Shown here: positions 38,306 to 48,500 of the stretch, piece by piece | How the letters are laid out: each line of letters begins with the position of its first letter | Position numbering within the stretch: the first letter of the stretch is position 1 | NCBI RefSeq assembly: GCF_017948245.1 | Contig: NZ_CP072868.1 | Location: 186,001 to 250,000 of the forward strand | Reading direction: 5' to 3' | DNA: 64,000 nucleotides | Origin: Rhizobium sp. NLR16a | Lineage (GTDB): Bacteria; Pseudomonadota; Alphaproteobacteria; Rhizobiales; Rhizobiaceae | The notes under the pieces: model-generated | Database searches by the model: none | What the model was told of the DNA's origin: nothing | What the model saw: the letters and a program-made list of their open reading frames with translations, nothing else | Made by a program: the position numbers and the translations under genes

Positions 38306-38989
38306 ATGACCGCACGCACCATTCTTCTGGTGGATGACGACGAGGACCTTCGTCAGACCTTGACGGAGCAATTGTCGCTTTATGAGGAATTCACGGTTCT
38401 GCAGGAAGCCAGCGCCGGCAAAGGTGTTGCGACCGCCCGTTCGACGCCGGTCGACCTCTTGATCATGGATGTCGGCCTGCCCGACATGGACGGCCGCGAA
38501 GCGGTGAAGCTCTTGCGCAAGGGCGGCTTCAAGGCGCCGATCATCATGCTGACCGGCCACGATACCGATTCGGACACGATCCTCGGCCTCGAAGCCGGCG
38601 CCAACGACTACGTCACCAAGCCCTTCCGCTTCGCTGTGCTGCTCGCGCGCATCCGTGTACAATTGCGCCAGCACGAGCAGAGCGAGGACGCGACCTTCAC
38701 CGTCGGCCCCTATCTCTTCAAGCCGAGTCAGAAACTGCTTACCACCGACAACGGACAGAAGATCCGCCTGACGGAAAAGGAAGCGGCGATCATCCGCTAT
38801 CTCTACCGTGCCGAGCAGAAGGTCGTCACCCGCGACGTGCTTCTTGAAGAGGTCTGGGGCTATAACTCAGGTGTAACGACGCACACGCTGGAAACCCACG
38901 TCTACCGGCTGCGCCAGAAGATCGAGCGCGATCCCTCCAACGCCGAAATTCTGGTGACGGAAAACGGCGGCTACAAGATCATACCCTAG
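38306..38989 (+). CDS. OmpR-family response regulator (CenR-like)
   Basis: The 227-residue two-domain regulator has a receiver at about 5-118 with the acidic pair VDDDED, phospho-acceptor Asp near 54 (LIMDVGLPDMDG) and Lys in VTKPFR. A winged-helix DNA-binding domain at about 130-227 contains LTEKEAAIIRYLY and GVTTHTLETHVYRLRQKIE. It strongly resembles the envelope regulator CenR/OtpR of Caulobacter and Brucella, but I cannot confirm orthology. No histidine kinase gene is adjacent. Its stop codon lies inside a repeat element. Confidence 0.85.
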   Translation: MTARTILLVDDDEDLRQTLTEQLSLYEEFTVLQEASAGKGVATARSTPVDLLIMDVGLPDMDGREAVKLLRKGGFKAPIIMLTGHDTDSDTILGLEAGANDYVTKPFRFAVLLARIRVQLRQHEQSEDATFTVGPYLFKPSQKLLTTDNGQKIRLTEKEAAIIRYLYRAEQKVVTRDVLLEEVWGYNSGVTTHTLETHVYRLRQKIERDPSNAEILVTENGGYKIIP

Positions 38990-39110
38990 AGCATTCCGTT
39001 TCCCCAAATCACGGAGATGCTCTATCTCTTTGTTTTCACGCAATTCCCGGCAAGAGCGTTTCACGCTTTGCTTGGCAAATCCGCCAGGCACTTTTGCCGG
39101 AGTTGCTCTA
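38987..39110. repeat. rhizobial intergenic mosaic element (RIME-like)
   Basis: Two hairpin blocks lie in tandem. TAGAGCATTCCGT pairs with ACGGAGATGCTCTA; after a CTCTTTGTTTTCACGCAATTCC spacer type block, a second half ends in GGAGTTGCTCTA. This is the common rhizobial repeat that begins and ends with the TAGAGCA/TGCTCTA motif. The first three bases are the stop codon of the response regulator gene. Confidence 0.75.
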
Positions 39111-39125
39111 AGGCGAAAAGCCGGC

Positions 39126-39581
39126 ATGGCGCTGACCGACGACATTCATCTGCTTTCCCAGCTTCCGCTGTTCAAGGACATGAGCGAGGACCAGCTGCGG
39201 CTGATCGCCTTCGGCGCCGACCGGCGCATGATCGCCGCCGGCCAGATGCTGTTCCGCCAGGGCTCGCCGGCCGAAAGCGCTTATGTCGTCTTGAGCGGCA
39301 GCCTCGAACTCAGCACGATGAGCAGCGACGGCATGCAGCGGGCGGAGGCGGTCGCCGGGCAGGGAACACTGATTTCCGAACTGGCGCTGGTCACCCTGGT
39401 GGAGCGCAAGTTCACTGCAATCGCACGCGAGGACACGAGCATCATCCGCATCACTCGCGCCCTCTTCCATCGACTGCTCGAGGAATATCCCGATGCGGCC
39501 CGTCTGATCGAAAACCGCATCCGCGACAACCTCGCCGAACTTGCAGCCAAGGCGGCAAGCCAGTTCCATCGATTCAGCTGA
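39126..39581 (+). CDS. cyclic nucleotide-binding domain protein
   Basis: The 151-residue protein is a single CNMP-binding domain (about 15-125): LFKDMSEDQLRLIAFGADRRMIAAGQMLFRQGSPAESAYVVLSGSLEL, with the phosphate-binding-cassette position near GTLISELALV. There is no DNA-binding helix-turn-helix, so it is not a full Crp-type regulator. The ATG at 39126 follows the repeat element. Ligand and role unknown. Confidence 0.8.
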   Translation: MALTDDIHLLSQLPLFKDMSEDQLRLIAFGADRRMIAAGQMLFRQGSPAESAYVVLSGSLELSTMSSDGMQRAEAVAGQGTLISELALVTLVERKFTAIAREDTSIIRITRALFHRLLEEYPDAARLIENRIRDNLAELAAKAASQFHRFS

Positions 39582-39587
39582 ACCTTG

Positions 39588-40391
39588 TCAGAAGTCGAAA
39601 TGCGCTGTCACCGGCACATGGTCCGACGGCCGATCCCAGCCGCGCGCCTCCTTCAGGATCTCGATCCGCTGGAGATGCGGCCCGAGATCCGATGACGACC
39701 AGATATGGTCGAGCCGGCGGCCGCGATCGGCCGCCTCCCAGTCCTTGGCGCGGTAGCTCCACCAGGTATAAAGCTTCTCGCTTGCCGGCACGTGCTGGCG
39801 CATGAGATCGAGCCAAGCGCCGCGCTTCATCACCTCGAGCAGCCCGTCGGTTTCGACGGGCGTATGGCTGACGATTTTCAGCAGTTGCTTGTGCGACCAG
39901 ACATCGTGCTCCAGCGGAGCGATGTTGAGGTCACCGACCAGGATGGCGGAGGTGTTAGCCTCGCCATTCGCTTTCAAGAGCTTCATCTCCTCGATGAAAT
40001 CGAGCTTGTGGCCGAATTTCGGATTGATCATGCGATCGGGCTCGTCGCCGCCGGCCGGGACGTAAAAATTGTGCAGCCGGACACGGCGGTTGCCGCGCTC
40101 GAACACCGCCGATATGTGGCGGGCATCGCCGACGCCGCAATAATCCTGCCGGTGATCCTCCGTCAGCGGAATGCGCGAGGCGATTGCGACCCCGTGATAC
40201 CCCTTCTGGCCGTGCATGATGATGTGATCGTAGCCCATCGCCCGCAAAGGTGCTGCCGGGAAGAGCTCGTTCGGCACCTTGGTCTCCTGCAGGCAGAGAA
40301 TGTCAGGCCTCTGTTTGAGCACGAGCTGCTCCACGATCGGCATGCGCAGACGTACCGAATTGATGTTCCAGGTGGTGATCGCAAAGCCCAT
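39588..40391 (-). CDS. xthA: exodeoxyribonuclease III
   Basis: The 267-residue DNA repair enzyme is an AP endonuclease/3' exonuclease. It has the EEP motifs TWNINSVRLR, LCLQETKV (catalytic Glu), GDLNIAPLEHDVW and the C-terminal RGWDRPSDHVPV (Asp-His). It is convergent with the preceding gene, six bases apart. Confidence 0.92.
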   Translation of the reverse strand: MGFAITTWNINSVRLRMPIVEQLVLKQRPDILCLQETKVPNELFPAAPLRAMGYDHIIMHGQKGYHGVAIASRIPLTEDHRQDYCGVGDARHISAVFERGNRRVRLHNFYVPAGGDEPDRMINPKFGHKLDFIEEMKLLKANGEANTSAILVGDLNIAPLEHDVWSHKQLLKIVSHTPVETDGLLEVMKRGAWLDLMRQHVPASEKLYTWWSYRAKDWEAADRGRRLDHIWSSSDLGPHLQRIEILKEARGWDRPSDHVPVTAHFDF

Positions 40392-40542
40392 GCCCCATGC
40401 CCTCTCGCGTCAACTTCGCATGCCAGTCGAACCACAGAACTGTGGCTCGACGCGACGCACTTTCATGAAAGGGCTTTAAAACAAAGGCGGGCAGGAAGAA
40501 ACCGGCAGCGTGCAAAAGCCCCAGTCGATCAACCGAAAACCC

Positions 40543-41211
40543 TCAGTCTCGAGAAGCTGCCGTGCCCGGAATGCTCTCATAGGGCACCCGGAAGACCCGG
40601 TCGTCGAACTGCACACCCGTCTTGACGTTGAAGATCATCACCGACGTATCCTTGCCCTGGTTGTCGGTGATCGTCCACTGGCGCAGATCATAGGTCTTCG
40701 GATCGAACATCATGGTGATCGTCGAGTTTCCGAACACGGTATTGTTGCCGAGCGCGATCGTCGTCAGGTCCGACTCCTCCTTCACACCCTTCACCATGCC
40801 GGCCGAAAGGTCGATATGTTGCGCCAGGAGCAGGCTGAGCGGAGTCTTCGAGAGCGGATAGAGATCCCAGGTCTTGAGCTTAGTATTGCCGATGGCGACG
40901 TTCTTGCCGTCGGCGATCACCCGCATTGGCGACGGATCGTCATAGTTGAAGCGCAGCTTGCCGGGACGCTGGATGAAGAACTTGCCGCCGGTCTGCTCGC
41001 CGCGCGGACCGAACTGGACGAATTCGCCCTGCATCGTCGTGACGCCGGAGAAATGATCGGCGATTGCCTGCGCGGTGCCGGAAGCGGGCGCTGCCGCTTG
41101 TGCGATGGCGCTGAGAGGGACGGCGCTCGCCACAGCAGCGACGGCGAAAGCGCCGAGAAGATCGCGGCGCGTCATCGCCAAGCCGGAGAGGAAGGAATCG
41201 GAGTTACGCAT
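40543..41211 (-). CDS. lolA: outer-membrane lipoprotein carrier protein LolA family
   Basis: The 222-residue periplasmic protein has a twin-arginine-like N terminus (MTRRDLLGAFAVAAVASA) and the LolA fold with MQGEFVQFGPRGEQTGGKFFIQRPGKLRFNY. It carries lipoproteins across the periplasm. AAGGAG precedes the ATG at 41211. It follows ftsK after 139 bases in the same direction, as in many bacteria. Confidence 0.87.
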   Translation of the reverse strand: MRNSDSFLSGLAMTRRDLLGAFAVAAVASAVPLSAIAQAAAPASGTAQAIADHFSGVTTMQGEFVQFGPRGEQTGGKFFIQRPGKLRFNYDDPSPMRVIADGKNVAIGNTKLKTWDLYPLSKTPLSLLLAQHIDLSAGMVKGVKEESDLTTIALGNNTVFGNSTITMMFDPKTYDLRQWTITDNQGKDTSVMIFNVKTGVQFDDRVFRVPYESIPGTAASRD

Positions 41212-41350
41212 CTAAATCTCCTTAATGCGATCTGCATGCCGCCGAAAGGCGGCGTCTTCAAGGCGTTGCGATCGGCGCGCGAAAAGCAGCGACATCGATG
41301 CCACCGCGTTTCCGCCAAAAGGGCCTCATCAGAAATATATGGCGCTTGTC

Positions 41351-44020
41351 TCAGCGGTCGAGGATGTCGCCCTCGGTCGGAACGAGGATTTCTCGTTTGC
41401 CGGCGTGGTTGGCCGGCCCGATGATGCCTTCCTTCTCCATGCGCTCGATCAGCGACGCAGCGCGGTTGTAGCCGATACCAAGCCGGCGTTGAACGTAAGA
41501 AGTCGAAGCCTTGCCGTCGCGCAGCACGATGGCGACGGCCTGATCGTAGGGATCTTCCGAATCCGAAAGGTTCGACGTGCCGGCCGGACCGCCGCCGCCG
41601 TAATCGCCGTCCTCTTCGTCATCGGCGGTGATCGCATCGAGATATTGCGGCGAGCCCTGCGTCTTCAGGTAGGAGACGATCTCTTCCACCTCGACATCCG
41701 AAACGAACGGGCCGTGGACGCGCTGGATGCGCCCTCCGCCCGCCATATAGAGCATGTCGCCCATGCCGAGCAGCTGTTCGGCACCCTGTTCGCCAAGAAT
41801 TGTGCGGCTGTCGATCTTCGAGGTGACCTGGAATGAGATGCGGGTCGGAAAGTTCGCCTTGATCGTGCCGGTAATGACGTCGACCGATGGACGCTGGGTC
41901 GCCATGATCACGTGGATGCCGGCCGCACGCGCCATCTGCGCCAGGCGCTGGACCGCCCCTTCGATGTCCTTGCCGGCGACCATCATCAGATCGGCCATCT
42001 CGTCGATGATGACCACGATATAGGGCATCGGCTTGAGGTCGAATTCCTCGGTCTCGTACATGGCCTCGCCGGTATTGCGGTCGAAGCCGGTCTGCACCGT
42101 GCGGGAGATAACCTCGCCCTTCGACAGCGCCTGTTCGACGCGCGTGTTGAAGCCGTCGATGTTGCGCACGCCGATCTTCGACATCTTCTTGTAGCGTTCT
42201 TCCATCTCGCGCACGGTCCATTTGAGCGCGACGACGGCCTTCTTCGGATCGGTGACAACAGGCGAAAGCAGATGCGGAATGCCGTCATAGACGGAGAGTT
42301 CGAGCATCTTCGGGTCGATCATGATCAGCCGGCACTGTTCCGGCGTCATGCGGTAGAGCAGCGACAGGATCATCGTGTTGATAGCGACCGATTTGCCCGA
42401 ACCGGTGGTGCCGGCGACGAGCAGATGCGGCATCTTGGCGAGGTCGGCGATGACGGCTTCTCCGCCGATCGTCTTGCCGAGCGCCATGGCGAGCTTGGCC
42501 TTGCTGCCGTCGAAATCGCGGGAGGCGATCAATTCGCGGAGATAGACGGTCTCGCGCGTCTGGTTCGGCAATTCGATACCGATCGCATTGCGGCCCGGCA
42601 CGACGGCGACGCGGGCGGCAATGGCGCTCATCGAGCGGGCGATGTCGTCGGCGAGGCCGATGACGCGCGACGATTTGATGCCGGGCGCCGGCTCCAGTTC
42701 GTACAGCGTGACGACCGGGCCTGGGCGGACGTGAATGATCTCGCCCTTGACGCCGAAATCCTCCAGCACACCCTCGAGCATGCGGGCATTCTGCTCCAGC
42801 GCATCGGCCGACAGTGTCGAATCGCGCACCACGTTCCTGGGCTCGGCGAGCAAATGCATCGAGGGAAGCTGGAAACCCTCGGGACGAATGAACGAACCCT
42901 GCGCTTCCCGTTCGACCCGGGCACCGGGCTTCGGACGCGTGATCGCCGGGACGACGCGTGGTTCCGGCTTGGCGGCGGCTTTTGCCGGCGCGCGGATCGT
43001 CCAGTCGTCATCATCGTCGTCGGGCAGAATGTCGGCCGGACGCGGCGGCATGTCGGTATCGAAGGGCGGATCGTCGTCCTCATCCTCGTCGTCGATGGAA
43101 AGCGACGGCGCGGCGACGACGCGGCGGGGCGAAGCCGAGCGCGGCTCCATCGATGGCTCCAGGCGCTCGCTGCGGACGGCCGGCGCTTTGGGGCGGACCG
43201 GTTCGTTCAGTGTGCCGAATTCATCGTCGTTGAAATCATAAGGCGACTCGAAATCGCCCTGGCGCCGCTGGCGCGGTCCTATGCCGAAGAGCCGGCGCAG
43301 TCGGCCCTGGCTCATGAACCATGCATGCGTCATGGCGCCGCTGAACGCAACCCAGCGCGATTCGTCCTCTTCCTCGTCCTCGTCTCCGACCACCCGCGCC
43401 TTGCTTGTTGTCTCGACGTAATCGTCCTCGGTTTCGTCATCGGCGCTGCGGCCGACGAGGCCTGATGCGAAGAGCATCATCCAGGCCGTCGGTACAGCAA
43501 AAATGCAGCCGACGACCATGGCGAAGGTGCCGGTTGGATAAGCGCCGACGAAGAGTGCGGGAAAGCGCAGGATCATATCGCCGATGACGCCGCCGATGCC
43601 GTTCGGGATCGGCCAGGTGAGCGGCGGCGGAAAACAGCCGATGACGGCGGACGAAAGCACCGAGCCGGCAAGCCAGGCGCCGATGCGGACGGGAATGCGG
43701 TCGAAGCGACGACCGGAGATCATCGTCAGCGCCCAGGCAACGATCGGCAGCATCGCCACGACACTGGCAAGCCCCAGAAACTGCATGACGATATCGGCAA
43801 AGGCGGCACCGCTGTAGCCGAGAACATTCGTCGGCAGGTTGGCGGTGGCGTAGGAATAGCTCGGATCGGCGACATTCCATGTCGCCAGCGCCGCAACTGA
43901 GAAAGCCAGCAGCAGAAAGATCGCAAAGCCGATGAGTGCCTGGATCTGCCGCAGCATGAATGCCGAGAAGGAGAACCGATCCGGACGGCCATCCATTGCC
44001 GGCGACGTGCTTCTTGCCAT
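41351..44020 (-). CDS. ftsK: DNA translocase FtsK
   Basis: The 889-residue protein has four N-terminal membrane helices (about 25-190) and an acidic Pro-rich linker (about 190-400). The RecA-like motor has [12 protein letters not shown] (Walker A), [12 protein letters not shown] (Walker B) and [12 protein letters not shown]. The C-terminal winged-helix gamma domain that reads KOPS sites (about 825-889) includes [24 protein letters not shown]. It moves chromosome termini to dif during division. Confidence 0.95.
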   Translation of the reverse strand: MARSTSPAMDGRPDRFSFSAFMLRQIQALIGFAIFLLLAFSVAALATWNVADPSYSYATANLPTNVLGYSGAAFADIVMQFLGLASVVAMLPIVAWALTMISGRRFDRIPVRIGAWLAGSVLSSAVIGCFPPPLTWPIPNGIGGVIGDMILRFPALFVGAYPTGTFAMVVGCIFAVPTAWMMLFASGLVGRSADDETEDDYVETTSKARVVGDEDEEEDESRWVAFSGAMTHAWFMSQGRLRRLFGIGPRQRRQGDFESPYDFNDDEFGTLNEPVRPKAPAVRSERLEPSMEPRSASPRRVVAAPSLSIDDEDEDDDPPFDTDMPPRPADILPDDDDDDWTIRAPAKAAAKPEPRVVPAITRPKPGARVEREAQGSFIRPEGFQLPSMHLLAEPRNVVRDSTLSADALEQNARMLEGVLEDFGVKGEIIHVRPGPVVTLYELEPAPGIKSSRVIGLADDIARSMSAIAARVAVVPGRNAIGIELPNQTRETVYLRELIASRDFDGSKAKLAMALGKTIGGEAVIADLAKMPHLLVAGTTGSGKSVAINTMILSLLYRMTPEQCRLIMIDPKMLELSVYDGIPHLLSPVVTDPKKAVVALKWTVREMEERYKKMSKIGVRNIDGFNTRVEQALSKGEVISRTVQTGFDRNTGEAMYETEEFDLKPMPYIVVIIDEMADLMMVAGKDIEGAVQRLAQMARAAGIHVIMATQRPSVDVITGTIKANFPTRISFQVTSKIDSRTILGEQGAEQLLGMGDMLYMAGGGRIQRVHGPFVSDVEVEEIVSYLKTQGSPQYLDAITADDEEDGDYGGGGPAGTSNLSDSEDPYDQAVAIVLRDGKASTSYVQRRLGIGYNRAASLIERMEKEGIIGPANHAGKREILVPTEGDILDR

Positions 44021-44151
44021 GTGTCTAACCCGTCCAATGCCTGAGGGCAGGCGAATCGCCGAAGCCTCGCCATGCCAAATGCGTCCGCTCTACCTAACCA
44101 GAGCGGGGTTAAAGTGATGTTAACCATGCAAGTACCGGCACGCATTCCGGC

Positions 44152-44188
44152 CGATAAAAAAAAGCCCGAACCTTTGAAGGTCCGGGCC
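44152..44188 (-). terminator. Rho-independent terminator of amtB
   Basis: On the minus strand GCCCGGACCTT/AAGGTTCGGGC is followed by a run of eight or more T. Confidence 0.85.
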
Positions 44189-44201
44189 AAATGCGGTCTA
44201 C

Positions 44202-44232
44202 GAGCTTTTCCGGGTCTAACCCGGAAAAGCTC
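44202..44232. repeat. perfect palindrome downstream of amtB
   Basis: Arms of 14 bases, GAGCTTTTCCGGGT and ACCCGGAAAAGCTC, flank CTA. It lies between the amtB stop and the terminator. A second short palindrome-rich stretch with two GGGCGCCC-type blocks follows at about 44257-44281. Confidence 0.7.
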
Positions 44233-44290
44233 GAGGTAGGCCGCGACGGGCCGTGTGGGGCGCCCTCATGCGGGGCGCCCGAAGCCGATG

Positions 44291-45715
44291 TTACGAGTGA
44301 TAGGCGGCTTCGCCGTGGGTCGAGAGGTCGAGACCTTCGCGCTCGGCTTCGACGGAGACCCGCAGGCCGATGACGACGTCGACGATCTTGTAGAGGATCG
44401 CCGAACCGATGCCCGACCACAGAAGCGTGGTGAGAACACCCTTCGCCTGGTTCAGGACCTGGGTTGCCGTGCCGGCATAGGTGGCGGCGAAATCAGCCGT
44501 CGAATAGTCGACGATGCCTGCACCGCCCAGCGCCGGATTGACGAGGATGCCGGTGCCGAGAGCGCCGATGATGCCGCCGACGCAATGGACGCCGAAGACG
44601 TCGAGGCTGTCGTCATAGTTGAACTTGTTCTTCACGACGTCGACGAAGAAGTAGCAGATCGGCGAGACGACGAGACCGAGAACGATCGAGCCCATCGGGC
44701 CGGCAAAACCTGCCGCCGGCGTGATGGCGACGAGACCGGCGACGGCACCCGAAGCGCCGCCGAGCATCGAGGCCTTGCCGCGGGCGAGGCTTTCGACGAT
44801 GCACCAGGACACGGCGGCGGCGGCCGTCGCGACGAAGGTGTTGATCATGGCAAGCGATGCGTAGCCATTGGCTTCGAGGTTGGAGCCGGCGTTGAAGCCG
44901 AACCAGCCGACCCAGAGCAGCGAGGCACCGACCATGGTCAGCGTCATCGAATGCGGGGCCATGATTTCCTTCTTATAGCCGGTGCGCTTGCCGAGCATGA
45001 TGGCGCCGACAAGGCCGGCGATACCGGCATTGATGTGAACGACCGTACCGCCGGCGAAGTCGATTGCGCCGTAAGAGAAGATCAGGCCGGCCGGTGCGCT
45101 GTAGGAGCTCGGGCCGCCCCAGAACCAGACCATGTGCGCCATCGGGAAGTAGATGAAGGTGACCCAAAGCACGACGAAGAGCATGACCGCCGAGAACTTG
45201 ACGCGTTCGGCGAAGGCGCCGACGATCAGACCGGGCGTGATGCAGGCGAAGGTCATCTGGAAGACGATGAAGGTGTATTCGGGAATGGCGACGCCCTTCG
45301 AGAAGGTTTCGGCGAGCGACGAGGTGTTGACGCCGGCGAGGAAGGCCTTGGAGAAGCCGCCGATGAAGCTGTTCAGCGAACCGCCGTCGGTGAAGGCGAG
45401 CGAATAGCCGTAGGTCACCCAGATCAGCGACACGACAGCCGTGATCATGAAGACCTGCATCAGCACGGAGAGCATGTTTTTGGCGCGCACGAGACCGCCG
45501 TAGAAAAGCGCAAGGCCGGGGATGGTCATCAGAAGGACGAGCGCCGAGGAGACGAGCATCCAGGTATTGTCACCCTTGTCCATGGTGAAGGCAGGAGCAG
45601 CGGCGGCAGCGGCTGGCGCGGCAGTCTCCTGCGCAAAAGCGACGGCCGGCGCAAGAAGCGCGGCCGATGCTGCGCCGACCCGCGCAAAGGTGGAAGAAAA
45701 CTTCGAGATTGACAT
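44291..45715 (-). CDS. amtB: ammonium transporter AmtB
   Basis: The 474-residue channel has a cleavable signal peptide (about 1-28, AVAFA-QE) and 11 membrane helices. Amt signatures are FYGGLVRAKN, DFAGGTVVHINAGIAGL (pore His) and DVFGVHCVGGIIGALGTG (second pore His). It imports ammonium under nitrogen limitation and is blocked by GlnK. AAGGAG precedes the ATG at 45715. It is the second gene of glnK-amtB, 25 bases after glnK. Confidence 0.95.
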   Translation of the reverse strand: MSISKFSSTFARVGAASAALLAPAVAFAQETAAPAAAAAAPAFTMDKGDNTWMLVSSALVLLMTIPGLALFYGGLVRAKNMLSVLMQVFMITAVVSLIWVTYGYSLAFTDGGSLNSFIGGFSKAFLAGVNTSSLAETFSKGVAIPEYTFIVFQMTFACITPGLIVGAFAERVKFSAVMLFVVLWVTFIYFPMAHMVWFWGGPSSYSAPAGLIFSYGAIDFAGGTVVHINAGIAGLVGAIMLGKRTGYKKEIMAPHSMTLTMVGASLLWVGWFGFNAGSNLEANGYASLAMINTFVATAAAAVSWCIVESLARGKASMLGGASGAVAGLVAITPAAGFAGPMGSIVLGLVVSPICYFFVDVVKNKFNYDDSLDVFGVHCVGGIIGALGTGILVNPALGGAGIVDYSTADFAATYAGTATQVLNQAKGVLTTLLWSGIGSAILYKIVDVVIGLRVSVEAEREGLDLSTHGEAAYHS

Positions 45716-45740
45716 TGGAAAAGGCTCCTTGATCTGCCGT

Positions 45741-46097
<357 letters not shown>

Positions 46098-46163
46098 TTA
46101 TCCTCGGCGCGGAGCCGACTCTCCTTGCCGCTGACGTTCCTGAACAGCGACCGGCGATATACA

Positions 46164-46179
46164 TTCAAAGGACGTGCCA
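46164..46179 (-). promoter_or_regulatory. sigma-54 (-24/-12) promoter of glnK-amtB
   Basis: Read on the minus strand: TGGCACG-TCCT-TTGAA, matching the RpoN consensus TGGCACG-N4-TTGC(A/T) except one base. The predicted leader before glnK is about 75 bases. Confidence 0.82.
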
Positions 46180-46261
46180 GATTCGAAGCCGAAGTTAACT
46201 TATTGAAAAATAAATGTTATAATTGGCAATACCAATAAACAGGCAATTGATCGAGCAATAA

Positions 46262-46278
46262 GCGCACAAATAATGCGC
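46262..46278. promoter_or_regulatory. candidate NtrC-type enhancer for glnK-amtB
   Basis: The dyad GCGCA-N7-TGCGC has the 17-base geometry of NtrC sites (TGCAC-N7-GTGCA) and lies about 90 bases upstream of the sigma-54 promoter. The half-sites differ from consensus, so this is tentative. Confidence 0.4.
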
Positions 46279-46301
46279 AAATTTGCAAATATGCCCGTTA
46301 T

Positions 46302-47186
46302 TTATTCATTTGCCTTTTTCCGAATCAATCCTTCTTGCGCGACGGATGCGATCAACACACCTGTTCGCGTGAACAGGCTGCCGCGAGTCAATCCCCTGGC
46401 GCCCGAAGCCGAGGGGCTGTCCTGCGTATAAAGCAGCCAGTCGTCGAGCTTGCACGGCCGGTGGAACCACATGGAGTGATCGAGACTTGCGACCTGCAGG
46501 CTCTGATCGAAGATAGACGTTCCGTGCGCATAAAGCGACGTATCGAGCAGTGTCATGTCAGAGAGATAGGCCAGCACCGCAGCCTGATAGAGCCGGTCAT
46601 CGGGAATCGGACCGGTGGCGCGCACCCAGACATCCTGCCGGGGGTCGAGTTTCCTGTCGGAAAAATAATGGGTCAGCGAGACGGGGCGGATCTCGATCGG
46701 CCGCTCGCGCTCCCAGTATTTCCGGATCGCTTCCGGCGCATGCGCAAGAAATTGCTCCTTGATCTGCTGTTCGCCGAGCACCTCTTCGGGCATTGCCACG
46801 TCGGGCATGGCGACCTGATGGTCGAAGCCCGCTTCCTCCAACTGGAAAGAAGCCGACAGCGCGAAGATCGCTTTGCCGTGCTGGATCGCGACGACCCGCC
46901 GGGTATTGAAGCTCGATCCGTCGCGGATGCGTTCCACCTGGTAGATGATCGGCACCGAGGGATCGCCGGGGCGCATGAAGTAAGCGTGCAGCGAATGGAC
47001 GAAGCGCTCGGACCCGATGGTACGCTGTGCCGCCATCAGCGCCTGGCCGATCACTTGGCCGCCGAAGACCCGCTGCCAGCCGACCTGCGGACTGCGGCCG
47101 CGGAAGATATCGACCTCGATCGGCTCGAGATCGAGCGTCGCAAGCAGCCTCTCCATCGCCGAGGGCTCGGTCGTCTCGCGCGTCAT
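46302..47186 (-). CDS. tesB: acyl-CoA thioesterase II
   Basis: The 294-residue double-hotdog thioesterase has the N-terminal repeat with QRVFGGQVIGQALMAAQRT and the C-terminal repeat with YLSDMTLLDTSLYAHG and ASLDHSMWFHRPCKLDDWLLY, which contains the catalytic Asp of TesB. It hydrolyses acyl-CoAs. GGGAGG precedes the ATG at 47186; the longer open frame extends into the divergent gene. Confidence 0.92.
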   Translation of the reverse strand: MTRETTEPSAMERLLATLDLEPIEVDIFRGRSPQVGWQRVFGGQVIGQALMAAQRTIGSERFVHSLHAYFMRPGDPSVPIIYQVERIRDGSSFNTRRVVAIQHGKAIFALSASFQLEEAGFDHQVAMPDVAMPEEVLGEQQIKEQFLAHAPEAIRKYWERERPIEIRPVSLTHYFSDRKLDPRQDVWVRATGPIPDDRLYQAAVLAYLSDMTLLDTSLYAHGTSIFDQSLQVASLDHSMWFHRPCKLDDWLLYTQDSPSASGARGLTRGSLFTRTGVLIASVAQEGLIRKKANE

Positions 47187-47270
47187 TTTGTATGCCTCCC
47201 GGCGGTAGGAAGTGAAGTTGCGATGATCTATATAGATCACATCTGAGGCACAAGGTACGGGAGCGGCGCG

Positions 47271-48485
47271 ATGCTGGATATGCTGGTTGTGGGCGCGGGG
47301 TATGTCGGCCTTTCCGCGGCGGTCGCGGTCAAGCAGGCAGCGCCCCATCTGAACGTCACGGTCGTGGAGGCCGCCCCAGAGCATGTCTGGAAAAACGATA
47401 CGCGCGCCTCAGCCATCATCGCGGCGGCCTCAAAGATGCTCGACGTCTTCGGCATCTGGAACGAGATAGAGCCGGAAGCGCAGCCGATCACCAAGATGAT
47501 CGTCACCGATTCCAGGACCTCCGATCCGGTCCGTCCCGTATTCCTGACGTTCGACGGCGAAGTGGAGGAAGGCCGGCCCTTCGCACACATGATCCCGAAC
47601 GTTGCCATGGTGGCAGCACTGCGCGGCCTCTGCGAGCGGCTCGGCATCGACATCCGCCACGGGCTTGGGGCGACCGAATTCAAAACCCACGACAGCCATG
47701 CCGACGTCACGCTTTCGGACGGCAGCACGCTGGAATCCCGGCTGGTGGTTGCCTGCGACGGCGTGCGCTCGAGGCTGCGCGATCTCGCCGGCATCAGGAC
47801 CGTCACCTGGGACTACGGCCAGTCCGGCATTGTCGCGACCGTCGAACATGAGCGGCCGCATGACGGCTGTGCCGAGGAGCATTTTTTGCCGGCCGGCCCC
47901 TTCGCCATCCTGCCCCTCAGGAACAACCGCTCCTCGCTCGTCTGGACGGAACGCACGCATGATGCCGACAGGCTGGTTGCCGCCGACGATCTGATCTTCG
48001 AGGAGGAACTGGAACGCCGCTTCGGCCACAAACTCGGGGCGCTGAAGGTCATCGGCGACAAACGCGCCTTTCCGCTCGGCCTGACGCTTGCCCGCTCCTT
48101 CGTTGCTCCGCGTCTGGCGCTGGCCGGTGACGCCGCGCATGGCATCCATCCGATCTCAGGGCAAGGGCTCAATCTCGGCTTCAAGGACGTGGCAGCGCTC
48201 GCCGAAACGATTGTCGAGGCCGACCGCCTCGGTCTCGATATCGGCTCGATCAACATCCTCGAGCGTTACCAGACCTGGCGGCGCTTCGACACCTTCCGTA
48301 TGGGAGTGACGACCGACGTGCTGAACCGGCTCTTCTCCAACGACGCAATGCCGATCCGTATCGCCCGCGACGTTGGTCTCGGCATCGTCGACCGGCTGCC
48401 GCGTCTCAAATCCTTCTTCATCAGCCAGGCGGCCGGAACAGCGGCAAAGGATAATCCGCGGCTGCTGGCCGGTCAGACGATTTAG
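47271..48485 (+). CDS. FAD-dependent ubiquinone biosynthesis hydroxylase (UbiH/UbiF/Coq6 family)
   Basis: The 404-residue flavoprotein monooxygenase has an N-terminal Rossmann motif VVGAGYVGLSAAVA, the middle DG motif VVACDGVRSRLRDLAG, and the FAD ribityl motif LALAGDAAHGIHPISGQGLNLGFKD near 285-310. The last resembles the UbiH/COQ6 signature. It hydroxylates the ring of ubiquinone precursors. Which ring position cannot be said from the sequence. Divergent from tesB. Confidence 0.86.
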   Translation: MLDMLVVGAGYVGLSAAVAVKQAAPHLNVTVVEAAPEHVWKNDTRASAIIAAASKMLDVFGIWNEIEPEAQPITKMIVTDSRTSDPVRPVFLTFDGEVEEGRPFAHMIPNVAMVAALRGLCERLGIDIRHGLGATEFKTHDSHADVTLSDGSTLESRLVVACDGVRSRLRDLAGIRTVTWDYGQSGIVATVEHERPHDGCAEEHFLPAGPFAILPLRNNRSSLVWTERTHDADRLVAADDLIFEEELERRFGHKLGALKVIGDKRAFPLGLTLARSFVAPRLALAGDAAHGIHPISGQGLNLGFKDVAALAETIVEADRLGLDIGSINILERYQTWRRFDTFRMGVTTDVLNRLFSNDAMPIRIARDVGLGIVDRLPRLKSFFISQAAGTAAKDNPRLLAGQTI

Positions 48486-48500
48486 CCGAATTCGGAGAGG

